A stretch of DNA of 64,000 nt from Synechococcales cyanobacterium bin31.maxbin.ball.101 (GCA_013298165.1 JAAFJU010000009.1:1-64000), one strand, 5' to 3'. Shown: positions 18,427 through 27,124, counted from the first letter of the stretch. The notes: generated by a model not told the origin, from the letters alone. A program made the numbers and translations.

Positions 18427-18807
18427 TTGGAGGAGTTTGAGGATTTGGTGGCTTGTCGGGAACGTATGGGATTGCCGATCGCGGGAAGTGATGAGGATCG
18501 ATCGACTGTTGCTAAACTAGAGATGGGGAATGCGACATTCTTTGGATTTAACTCCGGCAGTAATCCCGTCCGTAGACGAATTACACTGAAGGTTAATCCG
18601 ATTAGTCGCACCCATGCGGAGGCAGATGTGTTTCAACAGGCATTTGATTTTGGTTTACGAGGTGGAATGGCTCGATTGATTGTCGATCGGGATTTATGTC
18701 GGGCTTGTGGGGAGAAAGGTGGGGTCAAGGGAATGGCTCGGCAGCTTGGGTTGGAGGTTCTAGAGGTGATTACGCCGAGCGGTCGTGAAGTCATTATTTT
18801 TTCATGA
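18427..18807 (+). CDS. Free-standing deaminase-fold protein, polymorphic-toxin type
   Basis: A 126-residue protein from a TTG start with a strong SD. It has the zinc-dependent deaminase signature: H63-A-E65 (RTHAEADVFQQA) and C91-x2-C94 (DLCRACG), separated by a helix and the strand ARLIVDRD. The continuation GGVKGMARQLGLEVLEVITPSG resembles bacterial toxin deaminases, perhaps the MafB19-like group (recalled, not checked). Such domains normally form the C-terminal tip of large secreted toxins that deaminate nucleic-acid bases. Here there is no N-terminal delivery region. The next gene, 8 bases downstream, is an Imm1-type immunity protein, which supports the toxin reading. It could be a stand-alone toxin or a relic cassette that kept its tip. 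Confidence 0.75.
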   Translation: MEEFEDLVACRERMGLPIAGSDEDRSTVAKLEMGNATFFGFNSGSNPVRRRITLKVNPISRTHAEADVFQQAFDFGLRGGMARLIVDRDLCRACGEKGGVKGMARQLGLEVLEVITPSGREVIIFS

Positions 18808-18815
18808 GGTGAGTT

Positions 18816-19229
18816 ATGTTTATTTCAACCGTATCTTGGGATGAGTGGGATAGAAATTACAATCGCGGCGATGTCATGGCTGTCACGACTTGGGATGAGG
18901 TTCGATCGAAAATCGAGGCATTAGATGGACGATCGCGGACGTTGGTGACGTTGGAAGGGGATGATGAGGTTCATATGTCGATCGGCGGTGGGGCGGGTCG
19001 ATATGTGGTGTATGTCACCTTTGATAATGAGGATTTTGAATATTTGGTCGATCGATCGCGGGACGGTTCTGAGATGGAGTCGATCGTGGTGGGTGGACAG
19101 ATGGGCGATTATGTTGGACGGCTTTGTGTGGGGTTGCCGATTGTATTGCAGGCGGCGCGGTTGTTTGGGGAGACGGGTGAGGTAGAGCGATTGCTGTGGG
19201 AACGGGATGATGTTCTGGAATTTGCTTAG
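18816..19229 (+). CDS. Imm1 family immunity protein
   Basis: A 137-residue protein of the Imm1 type. It has the VTTWDEVRSKIEALDG opening, a central beta-rich region (GAGRYVVYVTFDNEDFEYLV) and an acidic overall composition. Imm1 proteins are immunity partners encoded directly after polymorphic toxin tips, often of the deaminase fold. Spacing of 8 bases and a GAGGTGAG ribosome site suggest co-expression with the preceding gene. Confidence 0.75.
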   Translation: MFISTVSWDEWDRNYNRGDVMAVTTWDEVRSKIEALDGRSRTLVTLEGDDEVHMSIGGGAGRYVVYVTFDNEDFEYLVDRSRDGSEMESIVVGGQMGDYVGRLCVGLPIVLQAARLFGETGEVERLLWERDDVLEFA

Positions 19230-19310
19230 GTGCGCGGCGTTTGAACACTCCCCTAATCATGGCAATAATGTAGGTTGAGTGTTGAGTAGGTTGATGAAAA
19301 GGTTTTGGTG

Positions 19311-20456
19311 ATGAGCAAAAAACGGTGGTTTTCGGGCCGATCGGGGCTGACGATTCGCAATCTTATCTGTGTGCTGCTACTACTTGTAGGCATGGTTTTG
19401 AGTAGCTTGTGGTGGCCTGCACCGACGATCGCCCAATCCCCATCGGGAGAACTCCGGATCGCCACCCGCTTGCTGCCGCCCTTTGCGATGGACGATCGGG
19501 GGCAATATACGGGGTTTAGCATGGAGCTTTGGCAGAAGGTGGCGGCGGAACTGGGCAAAACGTCAAAGATCGTGGTGTATCCAACGTTGCCTGAAATGCT
19601 GTCCGCTGTTCAAGAGCAGAAAGTGGATGCGGCGATCGCGGCCATTTCAATCACGGCTGAACGCGAACAAATTTTCGACTTTTCCTATCCCATGTTCAAC
19701 TCGGGATTGCAGATTCTTGTGCGGAGTCCCCAGAAATCGGGCTTTATGCCGAATTTACTGCGGGATTTGTTCTCTCCCATGTTTCTTCAATTGTTTGCGA
19801 TCGCCCTGGGGATGGTCGTGGTCGCCGCTCATATCATTTGGCTTTTAGAACGGCGTCATCAGAAAAGTGCGATCGATGAAGCTTATTTCCCAGGAATTTT
19901 TGAAGCGGCTTGGTGGGCGGCGGCAACCTTGGCAACTCAGGCAGAAGAGATGCCAAAAGGTGCGTTTGGGCGATTAATGGCGGTGTTGTGGATGTTTATT
20001 GCGGTTGTGTTTGTGGCGTACTTTACGGCAACGGTGACGACTAGCATGACCGTACAGACGCTTCAGGGGGATATTAAGGGGTTGGATGATTTACAGAATC
20101 GGACTGTTGCGACGACGGCGGGAAGTACGGCGGCGAACTTTTTACGATCGAAGCAGATCAAAACCCTAGAAGTAGACAAAATCGAATCTGCCTACGATGC
20201 CCTACTCAAGCAACGGGCCGATGCTGTGGTGTTTGACGCGCCTGTGTTGATGTACTACGCCTCCCGTGAGGGCAAGGGAAATGTGCAACTGCTGGGAGAG
20301 ATGCTGCGGGAGGAAAGCTATGGCATTGCCTTGGCCAGCAATAGCCCCTACCGTAAACCCATCAACAGTGCCCTGCTCAAGCTTCGTGAAAATGGCGCTT
20401 ACCAAGCCCTCTACGACAAATGGTTCAAACCTTACGCCGATCGCGGGGCAAATTAA
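19311..20456 (+). CDS. Prokaryotic ionotropic glutamate receptor homologue (GluR0-like)
   Basis: About 381 residues. A signal/anchor segment (about 15-40) is followed by the first half of a type 3 periplasmic binding domain (LRIATRLLPPFA, then DAAIAAISITAERE, FDFSYPM). Next come a membrane segment (about 160-183), a re-entrant pore-loop region (about 197-213) and a second span (about 222-246, ending AYFTATVTTSMTV). The second half of the binding domain follows (TVATTAGSTAANFL, YGIALASNS). This interleaved layout is that of GluR0-type ligand-gated channels. The pore loop reads TLATQAEEMPKG, without the TVGYGD filter of Synechocystis GluR0. The ATG at 19311 is chosen over the upstream TTG. Ion selectivity is uncertain. 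Confidence 0.85.
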   Translation: MSKKRWFSGRSGLTIRNLICVLLLLVGMVLSSLWWPAPTIAQSPSGELRIATRLLPPFAMDDRGQYTGFSMELWQKVAAELGKTSKIVVYPTLPEMLSAVQEQKVDAAIAAISITAEREQIFDFSYPMFNSGLQILVRSPQKSGFMPNLLRDLFSPMFLQLFAIALGMVVVAAHIIWLLERRHQKSAIDEAYFPGIFEAAWWAAATLATQAEEMPKGAFGRLMAVLWMFIAVVFVAYFTATVTTSMTVQTLQGDIKGLDDLQNRTVATTAGSTAANFLRSKQIKTLEVDKIESAYDALLKQRADAVVFDAPVLMYYASREGKGNVQLLGEMLREESYGIALASNSPYRKPINSALLKLRENGAYQALYDKWFKPYADRGAN

Positions 20457-20579
20457 ATCAAGCGGCAAATAATTAAGAAATATAACAGTTTTACCGAGAA
20501 GGGGTTTCCCGATCGTCCGTAATGCCACCGACTCGAAATACAATAGGAGGATAAATCACCGTTCATCACATTACTCCTT

Positions 20580-21101
20580 ATGCCTCGTTCTCAGCGCAAC
20601 GATAACTTCATTGACAAAAGCTTTACCGTCATGGCGGACATCATCTTGAAGGTGTTCCCAGCCAGTAAGCGTGAGAAGGAAGCCTTCGCCTACTACCGCG
20701 ACGGCATGTCCGCCCAGGCCGATGGAGAATATGCAGAGGCGTTGGACAACTACACCGAAGCCCTCAACCTAGAAGAAGACCCCAACGATCGGGGCTACAT
20801 TCTGTATAACATCGGCCTGATCAAAGCCAGTAACGGCGATCACGAAGAGGCATTGGGCTACTACAACCAAGCCCTTGAAATCAATCCCCGAATGCCCCAG
20901 GCCCTCAATAACATCGCCGTGATCTATCACTACCAAGGCGAACAGGCCAAAGAAATGGGCGAAGACGAAAAAGGCGAAAACCTCTTCGACCAAGCCGCCG
21001 AATACTGGAAACGCGCCATCCTCATCGCCCCCAACAACTACATCGAAGCCCAAAACTGGCTCAAAACCACAGGCCGTTCCACCATGGACGTTTACTTCTA
21101 A
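20580..21101 (+). CDS. ycf3: Photosystem I assembly protein Ycf3
   Basis: A 173-residue TPR protein with the Ycf3 opening [20 protein letters not shown] and successive TPR helices ([57 protein letters not shown]). It ends with the family tail [15 protein letters not shown] (family normally ends LKTTGR). Ycf3 acts as a chaperone for photosystem I assembly at the thylakoid membrane. Length is normal (about 170). This gene is a firm marker of an oxygenic phototroph. Confidence 0.97.
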   Translation: MPRSQRNDNFIDKSFTVMADIILKVFPASKREKEAFAYYRDGMSAQADGEYAEALDNYTEALNLEEDPNDRGYILYNIGLIKASNGDHEEALGYYNQALEINPRMPQALNNIAVIYHYQGEQAKEMGEDEKGENLFDQAAEYWKRAILIAPNNYIEAQNWLKTTGRSTMDVYF

Positions 21102-21143
21102 CACCTGTTTCCAACGCTTCTCCATTCAACCTTCTCAATTCTC

Positions 21144-22220
21144 ATGCGATCGACCCGGCGAAACTTCCTTCTCATGGGCGGAGCGGGGCTGTTATCTCTC
21201 AGTCGATCGCACCCCACCTCTGCCCAAACCGCTGCTCCCGTGTTTAACCGATTTCAACGACCTCAGTATTTAGGCACGACCTTTAGTCCGTTGCAGTGCT
21301 ATTACTTGGGGATTGATTACAAAAAAGCATTCCAAGAAATTTGTCAGTTGGGGTTCGATCGGATTCGGCTTGGGGCCTACTGGAACGAGATTGAACGGTC
21401 TCCAGGACAGTATGATTTTACCCAACTCGACTGGCTCCTTGAAGAAGCTGCCCGCCATAAGATTACCGTTGCCCTTGCTGTGGGTATGAAGGTTCCGCGC
21501 TGGCCGGAGTTTCATTTTCCGCAATGGGTGATCGATCGCTATGATACCAAGGCAGGCGATCGGGCGTTAGACCTGCGCAGTCCTGACGTTGCCGATCTTT
21601 CGCTTAAATTCGTCGATGCCGTTGCGAAACATTGTCGCTATTCCCAGGCGATTCAATATTGGCAGATTGAAAACGAACCCTTTACTCGATTGGAAATTGC
21701 GGGGGGACGGTTTCTGAGTCCGCAGTTTGTTAAGCGAGAAGTGGGCTTGATCCGATCGCATCTCTGGCGATCGCAGAAAGTATTGCTCACCAATGCCATT
21801 CATTTACCGACGCCAAAACTGAGTGAAGATTTGCCTGCCTTTCAAGACAGTTTAGAAGTAGCGGATGCGGTGGGCTTTAATGTCTACACCAAAGTCCCCG
21901 CAGGCAACTCTGGCACCTATCTCGAACCCGAAGCGGCGTTCTGGGATCAGCTTCAAAGCTGGCAGAAAGAGATTGTCCGATCGGGCCGCGAAGCCTGGAT
22001 CGCCGAAGCCCAAGCGGAACCCTGGGAGCCTCAACAATTGGTCGCTAAAAATAAACTGGATTATCCCAGTGCCTCTCCTCGCCGGATGAAGCAGCTTGTC
22101 GATCGGCTAGCAAGGGCGAATTATTCTACGGTTCTACTGTGGGGTAGTGAATATTGGTATTGGCAAAAGCTGCAAGGGCGTAATCTCTGGTGGTGGACCG
22201 TGAAAGAAATGACCCGGTAA
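21144..22220 (+). CDS. Exported glycoside hydrolase, clan A (GH42/GH5-like)
   Basis: A 358-residue (beta/alpha)8 hydrolase with a twin-arginine signal (STRRNFLLMGG) and a likely cleavage after TSAQT. The catalytic acid/base is in QIENEPF (about residue 177) and the nucleophile is probably the Glu in AWIAEAQAEPW (about 288). The region RIRLGAYWNEIERSPGQYDF is typical of beta-galactosidase or cellulase-like barrels. It would be folded in the cytoplasm and exported by Tat. Substrate unknown. The gene lies 42 bases after ycf3 but is functionally unrelated. Confidence 0.82.
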   Translation: MRSTRRNFLLMGGAGLLSLSRSHPTSAQTAAPVFNRFQRPQYLGTTFSPLQCYYLGIDYKKAFQEICQLGFDRIRLGAYWNEIERSPGQYDFTQLDWLLEEAARHKITVALAVGMKVPRWPEFHFPQWVIDRYDTKAGDRALDLRSPDVADLSLKFVDAVAKHCRYSQAIQYWQIENEPFTRLEIAGGRFLSPQFVKREVGLIRSHLWRSQKVLLTNAIHLPTPKLSEDLPAFQDSLEVADAVGFNVYTKVPAGNSGTYLEPEAAFWDQLQSWQKEIVRSGREAWIAEAQAEPWEPQQLVAKNKLDYPSASPRRMKQLVDRLARANYSTVLLWGSEYWYWQKLQGRNLWWWTVKEMTR

Positions 22221-22384
22221 TATGACTTCGGTAATATATCCCATTGTATGACTTAATTAATTTCGGAATGATTTGAAATGTACCTGTATCAAATTCAGTA
22301 ACGCCAAGCGATCGTAGAAAGACTGTTCTTAAGATGGCAGTATCTTTCAAATCCCTTGCGCTATTCAATTACAGGCAATCCATC

Positions 22385-22930
22385 ATGAAAAAAATTACAT
22401 TAGGTTTGGCATTATTCGGTACGATCGTTCCATTATCCTTAATGCCTCCAGTACAAGCCTCTAAGGCATTCCCACTCCAAGGAACTCCTGCTAAAGCTAG
22501 AATACAGGCGATTACCTGTGATGCAAGCATTGCTACGAGTAATGGCACTTTACTGTATAAAATTACAGGAAGTATTGAACTCAATGCCGCTGGACAACAA
22601 TTGCCTCCAACACAGGATCGTTCTAACCTCCAGATGACGGTACAACGTCGCGATCGTCAAGGCAATATCAAAACGCTATTGACCCGAGCACCCCTCCGGT
22701 ATTTTGAACGGATTGGCCCGGATGCAGACTATTCGCAGTTGCCTTTCAGTGCAGCTTTTCGGGGTAAACCGAATGATGGACGAGGTCTCTACAGCACACC
22801 TTCTACCCATACTATCTACACAAGCCTCCGCCCAGCTACAACGATTCCTCAACAGATTCAGATCATTCACTATCTCAGTTCTGGAAAATTTGTCCGATCG
22901 ATGCCGGGACGTTGTCAGACAAGAAACTAA
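22385..22930 (+). CDS. Secreted protein of unknown function
   Basis: A 181-residue protein from the ATG at 22385, which places a clean signal peptide at the N-terminus (MKKITLGLALFGTIVPLSL, cleavage after VQA). A longer frame from 22334 adds 17 residues ahead of the signal and is less likely. The mature part is beta-rich and has two Cys residues (ITCDAS, GRCQTRN) that could form one disulphide. No family recognised. Confidence 0.7.
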   Translation: MKKITLGLALFGTIVPLSLMPPVQASKAFPLQGTPAKARIQAITCDASIATSNGTLLYKITGSIELNAAGQQLPPTQDRSNLQMTVQRRDRQGNIKTLLTRAPLRYFERIGPDADYSQLPFSAAFRGKPNDGRGLYSTPSTHTIYTSLRPATTIPQQIQIIHYLSSGKFVRSMPGRCQTRN

Positions 22931-22971
22931 ATGAAACTAAATGTCTAGAAAATAGACTGTCAGTTGGTTAT

Positions 22972-23694
22972 TCAGTCGGGTAAAAGCCGTTTTAAGAAAT
23001 CTCGATAAATGGCTTTTCCCGCATTATTCAAATGGACGCCATCGAAGGTGACATCACCTCGTAATTCATTGCCTTTGTAAAGCTGTTCTAATCCCTCTGA
23101 AACGATCGGCAACTCCTGTTCCTGAGCCACTTGTTCCATCAGTCGGTTAATCTCATCGACGCGCTCTAAAGGTCCAGCCGCGAGGGGATTTTTGCTGGCG
23201 GCGAGGGTGGAGTAGAAGGCGGGGATCAGGGTGATTTGTTTGGCTCCCATGGATCGGACTAGATTGATCGAGTCTCGAAGGTTAATCATGAATTGTGTGT
23301 CTGAGATCACATACATCGCGTCATTGGTACCGATCGCAATGATGGCTTGGTCACAAGATATTTTGGCTTTCTTAAGAATTTCTAATTGTGTTCTAAGTGA
23401 CACAGTACTCAGTCCACCTGTGCCAAAATTTACATTGTTTGTACCGAGGGTCTGACCGAGTCCAGAGGAGATTGAATCACCAAATAAGCAGGCTGCATAG
23501 GTCTGATTTTTGTTCTGTTGAGCTTGTAGATTAATTTGTGCGGTCCACCAGGGCAAGCCTGAGAGCGTATCGGGTTTGGGCGCTTGAAGGGCGAGGGTTA
23601 GGGGTGTAGCAATGAGGACAGTGGTGGCAATGACGATCGCCCATAAACCGACGGTTGGCCAAGAAAACTGATTGTTCATAAGCTTAGGATGCAT
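22972..23694 (-). CDS. SGNH/GDSL-family hydrolase, membrane anchored
   Basis: About 240 residues from the ATG at 23694; ATG at 23679 and GTG at 23733 are alternatives and none has a strong SD. One N-terminal hydrophobic segment (GLWAIVIATTVLIATPLTLAL) is followed by SGNH blocks: I CLFGDSISSG with the nucleophile Ser, III IAIGTNDAM with Asn, and V DGVHLNNAG with Asp and His. Block II Gly is likely in FGTGG. It would be an ester hydrolase facing the periplasm. Its substrate could be acylated polysaccharide or lipid; not determinable here. Confidence 0.85.
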   Translation of the reverse strand: MHPKLMNNQFSWPTVGLWAIVIATTVLIATPLTLALQAPKPDTLSGLPWWTAQINLQAQQNKNQTYAACLFGDSISSGLGQTLGTNNVNFGTGGLSTVSLRTQLEILKKAKISCDQAIIAIGTNDAMYVISDTQFMINLRDSINLVRSMGAKQITLIPAFYSTLAASKNPLAAGPLERVDEINRLMEQVAQEQELPIVSEGLEQLYKGNELRGDVTFDGVHLNNAGKAIYRDFLKRLLPD

Positions 23695-23920
23695 AAGCGG
23701 GTTTGAAGGAACCGTATCAGAAGAGAGGCGCACAAAAACAGGATTCTGCGATTAATTTGCGGAATCTATCTTGATGTGGTTGTATCTCGTGATTTAGAGC
23801 GTCAACCTGGGATCAATGGTTTGAATAGATCACTTGATTCGGGTCGATGGAGATAAGTTCCCCATTCCACGGATGAAATGTTAGCTATCGTATAGTCTGC
23901 CCAAGAGACAGGTTTAGGTT

Positions 23921-24823
23921 ATGGCTCGACTGAAGAAAGTATTCATTTTGAGTGGTCTGACCACCCTGTTACTGGCGGGTGGGGGGTATTGGTATGTGTT
24001 CATTGCTGGCGTGCCTCAATTGGATGCGCCGCAGGTGGAGGTCGTTAAGGATCTCACCTTTGAAATTAAGTCTTTTAAGAGTGCAGCAATGGGACAGGAG
24101 CGGCGTTATGGCCTGGTTTTGCCACCGGGCTACAACCCTAAGGCTAAGGCCCGTTACCCGGTGATTGTGCTGCTGCATGGGGGGCATGGGGATGAGCGGG
24201 ATTATCAGCGTAGGGCGGGGCTGACGGCGGTCCTCGACAAGCTCTACCGGGAAGACCGTCTGCCACCTTCGATCGTAATTACCCCCGATGGCAATGATCT
24301 CCGTGGGACCAGTCCGTTTTGGGATTCGCAGTATTTTGATGGACCCAATGGCAAAGTGGCATCCTACATTACGGATGACCTTGTGAAGGAGGTTCGGTCA
24401 CAATATCAGGTATATGGGCATCCCAAGTACTGGGCGATCGGCGGGCTTTCATCAGGGGGCTGGGGGGCCATGAATATCGGAATGCGACGACCCGATCGCT
24501 TCAATGTGTTCTTTAGCCACACGGGGTACTTCAAAGATCCCAATGGTTCCGGTCAAGATCCCATCACGTTAGTCGATCGGATTGCACCGAAGTATCGATC
24601 GCGGTTCCGGGTTTATCTAGATGCGGGTCAAAATGACAACACGTTTCTGGATGCGACTCAGGAATTTAATCAGAAATTAAAAGACGCTGGGATTAAAAGC
24701 GAAATGCGGGTTTTTCCGGGAGGGCATGGCATTGTCGGACCGGATTCTGGCTGGAACTACTGGCGCAAGCATCTTCACGACTCTTTGACCTACGTTGGCA
24801 AACAATTCAGAGCAAAACCATGA
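23921..24823 (+). CDS. Alpha/beta-hydrolase esterase (esterase D / feruloyl-esterase type)
   Basis: A 300-residue protein with an N-terminal membrane segment (about 8-28) and a putative-esterase fold. Visible elements: VIVLLHGGHGDERD (oxyanion region), the nucleophile elbow GLSSGG with S177, an acidic residue in YLDAGQND and the catalytic His in FPGGHG near the C-terminus. It overlaps the following lysyltransferase gene by four bases (ATGA), so the two are translationally coupled. Acting in the periplasm or at the membrane surface is likely; substrate unknown. Confidence 0.87.
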   Translation: MARLKKVFILSGLTTLLLAGGGYWYVFIAGVPQLDAPQVEVVKDLTFEIKSFKSAAMGQERRYGLVLPPGYNPKAKARYPVIVLLHGGHGDERDYQRRAGLTAVLDKLYREDRLPPSIVITPDGNDLRGTSPFWDSQYFDGPNGKVASYITDDLVKEVRSQYQVYGHPKYWAIGGLSSGGWGAMNIGMRRPDRFNVFFSHTGYFKDPNGSGQDPITLVDRIAPKYRSRFRVYLDAGQNDNTFLDATQEFNQKLKDAGIKSEMRVFPGGHGIVGPDSGWNYWRKHLHDSLTYVGKQFRAKP

Positions 24824-26568
24824 CGATCGTTTATAAATTGCAATCTATTCGTTCTGTCCGTTCCGTCTGGAGAAAGGTGCTTCGACATCGCGTGGCCATT
24901 GGACTTTGGTCTACGTCGTTATTGACGGGTGCCATGGGGATGGTGAATTTGTGGTCTTCAATTTTTCCTGGGGATCCGGCTCGCATTGAATGGTTGAATT
25001 TGTTCTTGCCGATCGAGAGTCGGGCAGAAGCGCATCTGTTTGCGGCGATTTGTGGCTTTTTGTTTTTGACGTTGGCGATTCATTTGCGTCGCCGCAAGCG
25101 GATGGCCTGGTGGATGACGATCGGGCTTTGTGCGATCTCGGTGATTAGCCATATGATTAAGGGTTTGGATTATGAGGAATGTATCCTGGCGCTGATCCTG
25201 ATGGCGCAATTGATTGTGATGCGGGATGAATTTACGGCGCGTTCCGATCGGCCCACCATGGCGCAAGGGGCGAGGCATTTGGCGGCGGCGCTAGGGTTTA
25301 CGGTGGCCTATGGAACCCTGGGGTTCTCCATGTTGGATGGCCATTTTGAGCGGGCGGGGCAGGTGTATCATTTGGGATGGATGGATGCGTTATGGCAGAC
25401 GTTGGCAATGATGGTGATGTCGGATAATTCCGATGTGGTGCCGAATAGTCAATATGCGGCGTTGTTTACGCATTCTATATATACAGTGGGTGCGATTACG
25501 ATCGCCTATGCCATTTGGATGCTGTTGCGTCCGGTGTTGCTTAAAAATGTTTCTAAAGCCGATCGGCGTCTGGTTCGCCAAATTATTGATGAGCATGGTC
25601 ATTCTTCGCTGGCTCGTCTGGCGTTGCTGCCGGATAAAGAATACTACTTTAGTCCACAGCGTCAGTCGGTAGTGGCGTTTGTGGTGAAGGGGCGATCGGC
25701 GATTGTGCTGGGGGATCCGATCGGACCCATGGGCGATCGAATGGAGACCATTTATGGATTCCGTGAGTTTTGTCGCAATAATGATTGGTTTCCTGCCTTT
25801 TATGAGGTGCCACCTGAGCAATTAGAAACCTATAAACAAATGGGTTGGCATTGGATTCAGATTGGGGAGGAGGCGATCGTTGATCTTCAGAAGTTTCATC
25901 TCAAAGGCAAGTCGAATCAATCTTTGCGGACGGCCATGAATCGTCTGACGAAGACGGGCCATCGTCTAGAGGTGCATCAGCCTCCCATTAGTCCCGCCTT
26001 GCTGGAGCAGTTGAAGCCTGTGAGTGATGAATGGTTGCGCCATAAGAATGGGTCTGAGAAGCAGTTTTCCATTGCTTGGTTCGATCGGCGTCATTTGGAA
26101 AATTACCAGATTGCGGTGGTGTATGATGCGGACGATCGGATTATTGCGTTTACGGATTTGCTGTCGGGATATAACAAGAAGGAAGTGACGATCGATCTGA
26201 TGCGCCATCGGGCGGAGGTCGAGAATGGCACAATGGAGTTTCTCTTTGTGTCGCTGTTGAATTATTTCAAAGACGCGGGTTACGACACTCTAAGTTTTAG
26301 TCTGTCGCCGTTGGCAGGTGTGGGGGCGGCGAGTACGTCTCCGTCTATTGAGAAGGGATTGCGCCATTTTACGAAGTATCTGAATCGGTTTTATAGTTTT
26401 AATGGCTTGCACCAGTTTAAGCATAAGTTTCAGCCCGATTGGGAACCGCGTTATTTGGTTTATCCCAGTTTGAAGAGTTTGCCGGAGATTGCGGTGGGGT
26501 TAGTGCGGGCGGACTCGGGCGATCGGCTTTTTGATTATTTGAAGTCGGGGGATGGAGATTCGTTGTAG
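24820..26568 (+). CDS. MprF-type phosphatidylglycerol lysyltransferase domain protein (DUF2156)
   Basis: A 582-residue membrane protein with about five hydrophobic segments in the first 240 residues, followed by a cytosolic GNAT-like DUF2156 domain (SVVAFVVKGRSAIVLGDPIG, RTAMNRLTKTGHRLEVHQPP, ENGTMEFLFVSLLNYFKDAG). This C-terminal domain is the synthase part of MprF, which transfers an aminoacyl group from tRNA to phosphatidylglycerol. The long flippase domain of full-length MprF (about 840 residues) is reduced. Lipid aminoacylation lowers membrane negative charge and protects against cationic peptides. It is coupled to the esterase gene and lies 274 bases upstream of the peptide-export locus. 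Confidence 0.87.
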   Translation: MTIVYKLQSIRSVRSVWRKVLRHRVAIGLWSTSLLTGAMGMVNLWSSIFPGDPARIEWLNLFLPIESRAEAHLFAAICGFLFLTLAIHLRRRKRMAWWMTIGLCAISVISHMIKGLDYEECILALILMAQLIVMRDEFTARSDRPTMAQGARHLAAALGFTVAYGTLGFSMLDGHFERAGQVYHLGWMDALWQTLAMMVMSDNSDVVPNSQYAALFTHSIYTVGAITIAYAIWMLLRPVLLKNVSKADRRLVRQIIDEHGHSSLARLALLPDKEYYFSPQRQSVVAFVVKGRSAIVLGDPIGPMGDRMETIYGFREFCRNNDWFPAFYEVPPEQLETYKQMGWHWIQIGEEAIVDLQKFHLKGKSNQSLRTAMNRLTKTGHRLEVHQPPISPALLEQLKPVSDEWLRHKNGSEKQFSIAWFDRRHLENYQIAVVYDADDRIIAFTDLLSGYNKKEVTIDLMRHRAEVENGTMEFLFVSLLNYFKDAGYDTLSFSLSPLAGVGAASTSPSIEKGLRHFTKYLNRFYSFNGLHQFKHKFQPDWEPRYLVYPSLKSLPEIAVGLVRADSGDRLFDYLKSGDGDSL

Positions 26569-26603
26569 GTTGTACTAAATTAATGCGTTATGGCTACACC
26601 TGA

Positions 26604-26703
26604 GGCCCCCTAGCCCCCAATTCTGGGGGGACATGAAGCTAATCTAACTTCTGAAACTCAATCTAACTCCGGCTCCCCCAGAATTGGGGGTCGGGGGGCT
26701 TTG
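26604..26703. repeat. Large GC-rich inverted repeat (copy 2)
   Basis: Arms GGCCCCCTAGCCCCCAATTC (from 26604) and GAATTGGGGGTCGGGGGGCT (to 26700) face each other across about 55 bases that contain a short direct repeat AATCTAACT. Each arm also holds the self-complementary core. RNA from this region would form a strong hairpin between the lysyltransferase gene and the first peptide precursor, possibly acting as a terminator or mRNA boundary. Upstream, 26569-26603, and downstream, 26704-26842, I see no gene. Confidence 0.8.
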
Positions 26704-26842
26704 CCTTGCCCAAAACACAGCGCGAAAGAATTTTAAAATAAATCTGTCTTTTTTGCATAGCATGACCTCACATCGAACGATAGCTCACCGTAAGCACCGA
26801 ACAGGGCTTCCGAACAACCCATATTGAATTGGAGAAAGACCC

Positions 26843-27124
26843 ATGGCTATCGTGACACAACTTGAAGTCAATGAGATTAGTTTTGCAGGACCAGAACTCG
26901 AAAGCTCGATCTGCATTAGCTCTGAGAGCTTTGGTATCACTGAGTTAGATGAGAGTGAACTGGATATGAGTGGTGGTGGCGGACATCAGGCCAATTCCCA
27001 CTTTAACCGTCACCGATCGCAGACCAAAGCCACGAGCTTTGCAGGTCCAGAAGGCGCGGGTTCCACCTTTAGCCACCAAGAAGAAACGGTGTCTTCGGGC
27101 AACAGCGACTTTAGCTGGGACTAA
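26843..27124 (+). CDS. Double-glycine precursor peptide 1
   Basis: A 93-residue acidic precursor. The leader (1-45) ends in ELDESELDMSGGGG with four glycines at 44-47. The predicted exported part is about 46-49 residues, rich in Ser, His, Gly and Asn (HQANSHFNRHRSQTK, then TSFAGPEGAGSTFSHQEE and a SWD end). There is no Cys in this part, which argues against lanthipeptide rings. The hexapeptide SFAGPE occurs twice, in the leader (13-18) and in the core (65-70). SD GGAGAAAG precedes the ATG. Two further precursors and a C39-peptidase exporter follow on the same strand, so cleavage after the double glycine during export is the natural inference. Bioactivity is unknown. Confidence 0.8.
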   Translation: MAIVTQLEVNEISFAGPELESSICISSESFGITELDESELDMSGGGGHQANSHFNRHRSQTKATSFAGPEGAGSTFSHQEETVSSGNSDFSWD

